DNA from: Candidatus Woesebacteria bacterium
Lineage (GTDB): Bacteria; Patescibacteriota; Microgenomatia; UBA8517
Length of the DNA stretch: 8,475 bases
Direction: 5' to 3'
NCBI GenBank assembly: GCA_027327685.1
Contig: DAHVYL010000022.1
Span: forward strand, 1-8,475
Shown here piece by piece: positions 1-5,765 of this stretch (the stretch's first letter is position 1; each line of letters opens with the position of its first letter). The notes below the pieces were generated by a model that saw only the letters and a program-made list of their open reading frames with translations, had not been told where the DNA came from and ran no database searches. The position numbers were made by a program, and so were the translations under genes.

Positions 1-139
1 GTCAATTATTGAATTTCTGGGGACGTGGGATTTGGTAATAAACAAGCCTATTTACAAAATATACAAAATGGCCGAAAAAATCCGTTGGAAAATCCTTAAG
101 GCTTCAGCAAAAATCGGCTTAACAAGACATAGATTTTAA
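1..139 (+). CDS. FemAB-family aminoacyltransferase, C-terminal end only (partial)
   Basis: The window opens inside a reading frame (codons from base 2) that runs 45 residues to a TAA at 137-139. The peptide contains IEFLGTWDLVINKPIYKIYK followed by a basic amphipathic tail. This resembles the C-terminus of FemAB/FemX-type GNAT-fold transferases, which usually end with a short strand (Y/F-x-G-x-[YW]-D-L), then Pro and a basic helix like YKIYKMAEKIR. These enzymes use aminoacyl-tRNA to add amino acids to the peptidoglycan stem peptide at the inner face of the membrane. The complete gene that follows is a FemAB-like protein after only two intervening bases, so this is most likely the first member of a tandem pair and probably co-transcribed and translationally coupled with it. 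The assignment rests on a short tail and on context; the catalytic part lies outside the window. Confidence 0.68.
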   Translation, partial: SIIEFLGTWDLVINKPIYKIYKMAEKIRWKILKASAKIGLTRHRF

Positions 140-141
140 AG

Positions 142-1023
142 ATGATCGATATCCGCCAGAGCAAAGCTTATGCTAAATATCTTAGAAGTCTTGGCTGGAC
201 CGTCGAAAGAACTGCAGAAATAAACTACTTCATAAAAAAAGTTCCCCCGATCGGCTCTATTTTAAAAATCCAAAGACCCGCTGAAATCAGAATGGAAACT
301 ATAAGAAAGTTATGTCGAAAACACGGAGTTTTTCAAATAATTGTTGAGCCAAAAACCGAGACGGATGCAAAATATTTAGCTTCGAGTGGATTTAAATTAT
401 TAAAATCCACGTATTTGCCGTCAAAAACGCTTCAAATCGATCTGACCCAAACCAGGGAACAAATACTCCGCAATTTCAAAAAAGACGCGAGACAGGCGAT
501 AAAAAGGGGGGAGGGTGTTTACATAAAAGAATATTCAACTCCCGATGAAATCAAAATATTTCGAAGGGGGTGGAAAAATTCTGTTAAATTGACGCGTTTC
601 GTACCGAGATTGGAACAGCTAATTAAATTAAGAGAAAGTTTTCCACAAAGGAATTCCCTTTTCCTTGCGTCGCACAATATTTCTGGCAGAATTATAGGAG
701 GAGCGCTTTTCACGACTTCTTCACACGAAGAATCAAACTATATCACGTACTATTGGCAAGCGTTCACAAATAAGGAAGGTCGCTCTACCCTCTCCCAGTA
801 TTCTCTCCTCTGGAGAGGAATACTATGGGCTAAAAAGAATGGTTGTAAGATCTTTGACTTCGAAGGAATTTATGATCCCCGCTTCCCCAATAAATCCTGG
901 CTTGGGTTCACTCACTTTAAGCGTTCTTTTGGCGGCTATGAAGTTACCTATCCTGGGTGCTATACTAAAATCCAATTACCCAACACATGGCAGACAAAAC
1001 AATTGAGAACCAAGAGTCAGTAG
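142..1023 (+). CDS. FemAB/FemX-like peptidoglycan bridge aminoacyltransferase
   Basis: A 293-residue protein resembling the FemAB family (double GNAT fold), which attaches amino acids from aminoacyl-tRNA to the lipid II stem peptide. Family-like segments in order: N-terminal IRQSKAYAKYLRSLGW (res 4-19); IDLTQTREQILRNFKKDARQ (99-118), the hallmark 'D-L-x-x-x-x-E-x-I-L-x-x-F-x-K-x-x-R' stretch; the second GNAT half GRIIGGALF (182-190); WAKKNGCKIFDFEGIYDP (229-246); and GFTHFKRSFGG (255-265). Length is somewhat below the 330-420 residues of Staphylococcus FemA/B/X, and no coiled-coil arm is visible. The start has no Shine-Dalgarno sequence and lies two bases after the stop of the upstream paralogue, so re-initiation is likely. 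The C-terminus lacks the basic helix seen on the upstream copy and ends in a polar tail that overlaps the next gene by 37 bases. The donor amino acid cannot be read from sequence. Confidence 0.83.
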   Translation: MIDIRQSKAYAKYLRSLGWTVERTAEINYFIKKVPPIGSILKIQRPAEIRMETIRKLCRKHGVFQIIVEPKTETDAKYLASSGFKLLKSTYLPSKTLQIDLTQTREQILRNFKKDARQAIKRGEGVYIKEYSTPDEIKIFRRGWKNSVKLTRFVPRLEQLIKLRESFPQRNSLFLASHNISGRIIGGALFTTSSHEESNYITYYWQAFTNKEGRSTLSQYSLLWRGILWAKKNGCKIFDFEGIYDPRFPNKSWLGFTHFKRSFGGYEVTYPGCYTKIQLPNTWQTKQLRTKSQ

Positions 1024-1445
1024 TAGATATATTTGAGCTACCCCTACTTAGGAGAGACGAGAAGGGAAAACTTCTTATGCCGCTCTCACCTAATCTAACC
1101 AACCTGGCCAAGAGAATAAGCGAAGACGAAACTAAGTACTTTGATGAGTTTCGAAAAAGGGACTCTGTCCGAGGTTTTTTACAGATAGAAAGAAATGAAG
1201 TTGAACATATCAAGAAAGTTTTGATGAATGCCGGAAATATGGTTTATCAAAGCATAAAAGGAAGACTCCCTACAAATAAAGATTTAGAAGATCTGGCAAC
1301 ATACCTGGATTGGAGCTATCAACAACAAGTCGGGGTAACGGCCGGTAGTTCAAATCAAGGAGAAGCAACCAAATATGGCGTTGGTACCCTTGACACCTGG
1401 GCGCTTTTTACAAGCATAAAAAATAGGATGAAAGATGATCATTAA
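987..1445 (+). CDS. hypothetical protein, 152 aa, soluble
   Basis: I do not recognise a family. The protein is soluble with no signal peptide or membrane helix. It is charged and probably helical in the middle (residues 33-115, including LTNLAKRISEDE and EVEHIKKVLMNAGNMVYQSI) and ends in a Gly/Ser-rich segment (GVTAGSSNQGEATKYGVG, 116-133) before a short basic-acidic tail. The ATG at 987 overlaps the preceding FemAB gene by 37 bases; the only other in-frame ATG nearby is at 1077 and would remove 30 residues. No Shine-Dalgarno precedes 987. A TGCTATACT string at 958-966 resembles an extended -10, but it is also the codons of the FemAB tail. The 3' end overlaps the next start by 11 bases, so the gene probably belongs to the same transcript. 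It is supported as real by its open frame, position in the stack of overlapping plus-strand genes, and the absence of a better frame here. Confidence 0.72.
   Translation: MADKTIENQESVVDIFELPLLRRDEKGKLLMPLSPNLTNLAKRISEDETKYFDEFRKRDSVRGFLQIERNEVEHIKKVLMNAGNMVYQSIKGRLPTNKDLEDLATYLDWSYQQQVGVTAGSSNQGEATKYGVGTLDTWALFTSIKNRMKDDH
1425..1428 (+). promoter_or_regulatory. Shine-Dalgarno (AGGA) for the DUF3850 gene
   Basis: AGGA lies 6 nt before the ATG at 1435 (AGGATGAAAGATG). It sits inside the end of the preceding gene. It supports the ATG at 1435 as the start and suggests translation by internal initiation or coupling within one mRNA. Confidence 0.5.
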
Positions 1446-1695
1446 AAAGAAAACCTGGACAGAGGCTTTTGAGAAGGTCTTAAACGGAGAGAAGACTTTT
1501 GATGCAAGGTTGGCCAATTTTGAATGTAAACCCGGAGATGTTTTGATTCTCGAAGAATATGATCCAAAACTCAAAAAATACACCGGCAGGAGGATCAAAA
1601 AAGCAATTACTTACGTCCTAAATACCAAAGAACAAAAATTTTGGAGCCAAAGCGATATTAAAAAAGACGGACTTCTAATAATCGCACTCAAGTAA
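1435..1695 (+). CDS. DUF3850 / ASCH-like (PUA-fold) small protein
   Basis: An 86-residue protein matching the DUF3850 pattern as I know it: KKTWTEAFEKVLNGEKTFDARL (res 5-26; K-x-W-x-x-x-F-x-x-V-x-x-G-x-K-x-F), then KPGDVLILEEYDP (32-44), YTGRRI (49-54), ITYVL (58-62) and a closing strand LLIIAL. DUF3850 is related to ASCH domains, which have a PUA-like beta-barrel and are proposed to bind RNA or modified nucleotides; a specific function is not known and is not claimed here. Length is typical for a stand-alone domain. The start overlaps the previous gene by 11 bases and has an AGGA 6 nt upstream. It is the last gene of the plus-strand group, ending 5 bases before the palindrome at 1701-1724. 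Confidence 0.8.
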   Translation: MIIKKKTWTEAFEKVLNGEKTFDARLANFECKPGDVLILEEYDPKLKKYTGRRIKKAITYVLNTKEQKFWSQSDIKKDGLLIIALK

Positions 1696-1700
1696 CCCAG

Positions 1701-1724
1701 CTTCATTACTATATAGTAATGAAG
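1701..1724. terminator. 24-bp perfect palindrome between convergent genes, likely bidirectional hairpin terminator
   Basis: The arms CTTCATTACTAT and ATAGTAATGAAG are exact reverse complements with no spacer. In RNA this folds to an AU-rich stem of about 10 bp with a tight loop. It fills most of the 32-base gap between the plus-strand DUF3850 stop (1693-1695) and the minus-strand helicase stop (1728-1730), the expected place for a shared terminator. Neither side has a run of U residues, so it is not a canonical intrinsic terminator. A protein-binding palindrome is the alternative. Confidence 0.55.
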
Positions 1725-1727
1725 TAT

Positions 1728-4700
1728 TTAGCTTTCGGATTTACAAAATAGCGAATATTCACACCCTGTCTGGCAAAATAAATGATTTGAACATTTGAAG
1801 TCTGACTTCTCTATCTCGCCCCTTACTTTTTCTATTTCGGCTGCGGCATTTTCCAACTGCTTTGCGGTTCTCGTTGAAGAAACTTTCTTTTGTTCACTCA
1901 GGAAATATAAAGAAAGCTTAATTTTTTCAGGTGTTTTCCCAAAAGGTTCCGTCGGGATTTTACTGGCAGCCAGTGCATAAAAACAAAGCTGTAAATCTTT
2001 ATCCGCTTCCTTTTGGGTCATAATTTTTTCGCTGGTTTTATAATCGATGATTTCAATAGTACCACTCCCAAGATCATCCACTCTATCGATTCTCCCCCCG
2101 ATCCTGAGCGGAACAGTGTCACCAAGCGGCACGGTAAAGGACTGCTCTAAAGCAATCGGCAAATTTTTCGGATCAAACCCTTTTTTCAAAAATCCGCTTA
2201 AGTAAGACCTTCCTTTTTCTTTATATTGGGATTCTTGCTTTTTACTTTTGTACCCTTCTTTTATCCAGTTTCGCTCGAGAAGTTCAAACATTAATTTTTC
2301 GCTTGGTTTTGTCCCGGAAATTACTTCCTCATAGAAGTTTTTAAGCGTTGTATGTATCGTCGTTCCGAAACTGGTTGAGGCCGCAGGCGGTGTCGGAATT
2401 TTTAAGATGTATTTGAGTTTGTAATGTAAAGGGCAAATATTAAAAGTTTCTATCTGGGAATAGCTTAGGTAATCAACATGCAACTGGTCAACCGGTAAAC
2501 TGATTAACTGATCAACTGGTTTGTAATCTAAAAACGACAACTGATCAACCTTTGGAATTGAAACTTCTGCAGATGCCGATTCCTCACCTAATGCTTCGAA
2601 AATAAATGGTGAAAGTTTTTTCTCCCGTTTCCCTTCGCCGTAATAATCGGCTGCGGTTAAATAAAGCCTTTCCTTGGCTCTGGTCATTCCTACATAGAAA
2701 AGGCGGCGCTCCTCTTCTAAATGAAAGTCCCCTACCGGCAGAACTTCTTTGATAAGGTCCTCAGGAATCGGAATTTGCTCTCGGCGCTCAATTGTTGGAA
2801 ATCTTTGAGAAACAAGATTAACAAGAAAGACCACCGGAAATTCCAATCCCTTGGCAGAGTGAACGGTTAAAATATTAACGGCATTGATTTCAGTCCAGTC
2901 CTCATTCGCAGCCAGTGGACTTTCTCCCAGTTCCATCGAAAGATTCAACCAATCAACCACTGCAGGAACGGTGGCATCATCATTATCAACCTCATAAGTT
3001 TTAAGTTTATCGAAAAACTTTGAAATATTTTTTGCCTTATTTTCAGACTCAATTGAACCTGGTGATAAAAGTTTTTGGATAAGTCCTGTATCTTCAAGAT
3101 AATAATAAAGAATTTGTCCGGCAGTTTCTCTTTTAATAAAACCCAGGTGTTTTTTTATAATCCCCAAAAGTTTTTTAACTTTTTCCTTAGTTCCATCCGC
3201 AACAAAAATCTCTTCCACCTTTTCCGAGGCCTCAAATAAACTTAAATTGTATTTTTTGGCATAATTGCCGATCGCGGCAATGTCTCGCGGGGCAATATCA
3301 AAGTAATCGTTTGAAATAACTTTGTAAAAAGCCACGGAGTCTTCAAAATTGTCAAGAACTTTAAGATAGGATATCAAGTCCACAATTTCGGGTTGTTTAA
3401 AAAGTCTGCCGGGTCCTAAAAACTGATACGGAATACCGTTTCGGGAAAGTGCTCTCACAATAGAGTCGGAGTGATTGTTGGCACGAACCAAAATTGCAAA
3501 ATTACCCCATTTGTACTTTTCTTCATCGTTCAATTTTGAAATTTCCTTAGCAATGAGGTCTGCTTCATTTTCCACCCTGTCCGCGTGGATGAATTTTATC
3601 CCGACACCGTCTTTTGCAACCTGTGATTTTAATCTTTTATCAATTTTCTCAATCACCTCTAAGCGATCGGGGTTGTTATACTTCACAAGTTCGTGACTCC
3701 GGTCAAGTATTTCTTGTGTACTTCTATAATTCTTCGTCAGAACAACAATCTTGGCTTTCGGATAGGCACTTCTAAATTGGATTATGTTGCTTACTGCGGC
3801 TCCCCTGAATCTATAGATTGAATTGTGAACAACTACCCCGTCCGCAATAAAATTATGAGTTTTTTCTATCTCCAAATCATAAGTTTCCACTTCCTTTTCT
3901 TGTTCACTTCTCATTATTACCTTTTCATAGACAATTTCTCTGCCTTTCAAAACCGGCAAATACATTCCGGGAAAAATGTGGCTTGAAGGGACTATCCTTG
4001 AAGGTAAATGTTGATAGTTGAATCTGCCAACTTTGAATTTCTTATCAACTACCCCTCCTGTCAACTTTTGCAGATCCGTTGCAAAAGTCCAGGCCTCGTT
4101 GATTTTCGAAAAATTTTTTCTAATTCGTTTTCCGGATTTCGAAGTTTCTAAACTATATTTGTTACTTTCCAGAATTTTAATTATTTCGTTATCCGACGTT
4201 TCCAGACTTACCAGATGCAGAACCGTGGGATTATAGAGAAAACCCTTCTTACTCGTTTTACTTCTATAATTTCTTGCGCACATTTCAAAATTGATTTTTA
4301 ATCTATTAGTTTCTCCCCTTATGACGCCATTCAGCATAAATTGCGGTGAGTCGATCTCTATATCCAGATCCTTGGCCAAGTTCAAAATATTTTTAGATGT
4401 GTCGATTTCTCTAAATAATCTGTTTAAATAATTTCCGGTAATTGCTTGGCCGGGGCGTGATGTAAAAGGAACAGTGGGAATACCATATTTTACGGAATAA
4501 AAAGATTCCCAAAAACGCGCTTCCTCATTTGTTTTGTATGAGCCTATTCCAATAATATAATCGGCGTGTCTTTCGAGTCTTAATCTCTGCGGCAGATTAT
4601 TTGTCACACCAACCCTCCAACCAAATTTGGGATGTTTCATCAAATACACGAAATGCCATTCCTTAGAGCTCTGATGCGCGGGTACAAAACAAAACATTTT

Positions 4701-5732
4701 ATGATTATTTGTTACCGTCAGTTTTGTCCCTTTCTCTGTTTCAAAAGTTAATAAAGTCCTTTCTTTCTTCTGCTTAAAAATGTTTGTGACCTTAGACACA
4801 GAGGTGTGGCCTTTCCCGACGGCAGTTAAAACGTCTTCACCGACTTTAATATCCTTAATCTTCCTGACTCCACCGGGTGTTGAAATTTTTGCATTAGGCA
4901 GAAGGCATTGGTCATCATCTCCAACTACGGTTATGTTGCCTCCTTTCCCCGCAAGGAGTTTTACCAACTCGTTTTGAGCAAAGTTGGTATCCTGAAATTC
5001 ATCTACCAAAACATATTTGAATTGTTTCTGATATTCGGCGAGAATATTTGGTCTATCCCTGAAAAGTTTGAGAGTTTTGGTGATCAGATCACCAAAATCC
5101 AGTACGCTTTCTTTCACCTTTAATTCATCGTACTGTTTGTAAACTGATGCAAGTTCCTTAAATTTGGAGTTTTCCAATTCTAACTCCTCTGTCTGTTTGG
5201 AATTTGAACCTTGGATCTTGGAATTTACCCAATCAAGATATTGGCCGGGCAATACATCTTCATCTTGAAGACGGCTAAAATGTTGCAGCATTCCACTTAT
5301 AAATTTTGTCGGGTTCCCCAAAGGTCTGAAATAATCCAGGTTCAGTTTAAAAAGATTTTTTCTTAAAAGCTGAATGCTTTCGGCCTCCGTCATCAATTTG
5401 TATCGCGGGTCAAGTCCTATGTGAAGCGCCTCACGCCGTAAAACCCTGTCGCAAAAAGAGTGAAATGTCATTATCCACATCTGGGTGTAACCGTAAGGAA
5501 GTCCTATATCTACCCGCTCCTCCATCTCGCGGGCCGCTTTTTCTGTAAAAGTAAGGGCCAAAATTTCAGAGGGTTTTGCATGTTTTCCAAGAATCAAATA
5601 TTTAATTCTTTCGGTAACAACCGTAGTTTTCCCGGTTCCGGCTCCGGCAATAATAAGAAGAGGTCCTTTTGCATGCTTAATCGCCTCGATTTGCTCCTTG
5701 TTTAATTTAAGGTTTGAGGATTCGTCTGCCAC
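1728..5732 (-). CDS. UvrD/PcrA-type SF1 helicase fused to PD-(D/E)XK nuclease, intein-interrupted
   Basis: The precursor is 1334 residues (numbered from the GTG at 5732), or 972 after removal of a 362-residue intein (276-637). The helicase half shows the Q-motif LNKEQIEAI (10-18), Walker A GAGTGKTT (30-37), TFTEKAAREM (61-70), Walker B DEFQDTN (244-250), motif III GDDDQ/SIYRFRGA split by the intein (271-275 and 638-645), LTKNYRST (665-672), TVHSAKGLEF (956-965) and YVGMTRAKERLYL (1013-1025). The C-terminal domain (about 1089-1330) resembles the AddB/RecB/Cas4 PD-(D/E)XK family: H1127, D1216, D1230-Y-K1232 and a Q-x-x-x-Y at 1248. Cysteines 1100, 1314, 1320, 1324 and 1330 suggest a Fe-S cluster. 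The likely role is ATP-driven unwinding and end resection in recombinational repair. GTG is preferred over the ATG at 5822 because the latter runs into the methyltransferase gene, conserved sequence begins after the GTG, and a -10 box sits just before it. Confidence 0.93.
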   Translation of the reverse strand: MADESSNLKLNKEQIEAIKHAKGPLLIIAGAGTGKTTVVTERIKYLILGKHAKPSEILALTFTEKAAREMEERVDIGLPYGYTQMWIMTFHSFCDRVLRREALHIGLDPRYKLMTEAESIQLLRKNLFKLNLDYFRPLGNPTKFISGMLQHFSRLQDEDVLPGQYLDWVNSKIQGSNSKQTEELELENSKFKELASVYKQYDELKVKESVLDFGDLITKTLKLFRDRPNILAEYQKQFKYVLVDEFQDTNFAQNELVKLLAGKGGNITVVGDDDQCLLPNAKISTPGGVRKIKDIKVGEDVLTAVGKGHTSVSKVTNIFKQKKERTLLTFETEKGTKLTVTNNHKMFCFVPAHQSSKEWHFVYLMKHPKFGWRVGVTNNLPQRLRLERHADYIIGIGSYKTNEEARFWESFYSVKYGIPTVPFTSRPGQAITGNYLNRLFREIDTSKNILNLAKDLDIEIDSPQFMLNGVIRGETNRLKINFEMCARNYRSKTSKKGFLYNPTVLHLVSLETSDNEIIKILESNKYSLETSKSGKRIRKNFSKINEAWTFATDLQKLTGGVVDKKFKVGRFNYQHLPSRIVPSSHIFPGMYLPVLKGREIVYEKVIMRSEQEKEVETYDLEIEKTHNFIADGVVVHNSIYRFRGAAVSNIIQFRSAYPKAKIVVLTKNYRSTQEILDRSHELVKYNNPDRLEVIEKIDKRLKSQVAKDGVGIKFIHADRVENEADLIAKEISKLNDEEKYKWGNFAILVRANNHSDSIVRALSRNGIPYQFLGPGRLFKQPEIVDLISYLKVLDNFEDSVAFYKVISNDYFDIAPRDIAAIGNYAKKYNLSLFEASEKVEEIFVADGTKEKVKKLLGIIKKHLGFIKRETAGQILYYYLEDTGLIQKLLSPGSIESENKAKNISKFFDKLKTYEVDNDDATVPAVVDWLNLSMELGESPLAANEDWTEINAVNILTVHSAKGLEFPVVFLVNLVSQRFPTIERREQIPIPEDLIKEVLPVGDFHLEEERRLFYVGMTRAKERLYLTAADYYGEGKREKKLSPFIFEALGEESASAEVSIPKVDQLSFLDYKPVDQLISLPVDQLHVDYLSYSQIETFNICPLHYKLKYILKIPTPPAASTSFGTTIHTTLKNFYEEVISGTKPSEKLMFELLERNWIKEGYKSKKQESQYKEKGRSYLSGFLKKGFDPKNLPIALEQSFTVPLGDTVPLRIGGRIDRVDDLGSGTIEIIDYKTSEKIMTQKEADKDLQLCFYALAASKIPTEPFGKTPEKIKLSLYFLSEQKKVSSTRTAKQLENAAAEIEKVRGEIEKSDFKCSNHLFCQTGCEYSLFCKSES
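2480..2550 (-). repeat. Short imperfect repeats encoding a triple VDQL linker
   Basis: The DNA contains related units such as CAACTGGTCAACCGG, AACTGATTAACTGATCAACTGG and AACTGATCAACC. They encode three copies of V-D-Q-L (precursor residues 1062-1065, 1073-1076 and 1081-1084) in the linker between the last helicase motif and the nuclease domain. The repeats are imperfect and look like a slippage-prone low-complexity linker rather than a folded domain. Confidence 0.6.
3822..4907 (-). mobile_element. Intein in helicase motif III, with GIY-YIG-like insert
   Basis: This in-frame insertion of 362 codons has clear Hint-domain ends. It begins with Cys1 in C-L-L-P-N-A-K-I-S-T (block A) directly after GDDDQ. 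Block B is GTKLTVTNNHKMF, carrying the T-x-x-H-type signature. It ends in YDLEIEKTHNFIADGVVVHN (blocks F and G: penultimate His, terminal Asn), followed by Ser as the +1 nucleophile. Joining the flanks gives GDDDQ-SIYRFRGA, a normal UvrD motif III, which fixes both boundaries to the base. All four chemical groups needed for splicing are present, so it is predicted to be active. The roughly 230 residues between the Hint halves hold a GIY-YIG-like segment and a second unassigned module. Insertion into the most conserved ATPase motif is typical of inteins in helicases. Confidence 0.93.
4464..4658 (-). other. GIY-YIG-like endonuclease segment within the intein
   Basis: Residues 359-423 of the precursor read like a compact GIY-YIG domain. 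FVYLMK stands for the GIY strand; R-V-G-V-T-N-N-L-P-Q-R-L matches the common 'Y-[IV]-G-x-T-x-N-L-x-x-R-L' stretch; the candidate catalytic Arg is R383; and EARFWESFYSVKYGIP offers E409 as the metal-binding Glu. Two deviations stand out: the first glycine of GIY is Phe, and the second signature tyrosine (of YIG) is Arg373. It may therefore be a diverged or weakened homing endonuclease. No LAGLIDADG or HNH motif is visible elsewhere in the intein. The call rests on motif order by eye; no profile search was run. Confidence 0.62.
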
Positions 5733-5765
5733 GATCCGATTGTAGCATGAATATTTATTTCTCAA
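5733..5765 (-). promoter_or_regulatory. Extended -10 promoter giving a leaderless helicase mRNA
   Basis: On the minus strand, TGCTACAAT (5739-5747) is an extended -10 (TGn plus TACAAT). Exactly 6 nt (CGGATC) separate it from the GTG at 5732, so the expected first transcribed base is the G of the start codon. A TTGAGA (5760-5765) lies 15 nt upstream of the hexamer and could act as a weak -35. The site falls in the 22-nt gap after the methyltransferase stop. No Shine-Dalgarno precedes the GTG, which fits leaderless initiation. Confidence 0.55.

Noticed and set aside
958..966. TGCTATACT as an extended -10 promoter for the 152-residue gene
   Set aside because: It coincides with the G-C-Y-T codons of the FemAB protein, would give a leader of about 14 nt unlike the other promoters here, and the gene overlap argues for co-transcription.
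1350..1598. Minus-strand open frame of 82 codons across the unknown and DUF3850 genes
   Set aside because: It is antisense to the DUF3850 domain, which has clear family-like motifs; low-complexity hydrophobic translation typical of a shadow frame.
3822..4907. Possibility that the helicase insert is a group I/II intron or insertion sequence
   Set aside because: The insert is open in frame throughout, shows intein splicing blocks at both ends, and has no inverted repeats or target duplication at its borders.
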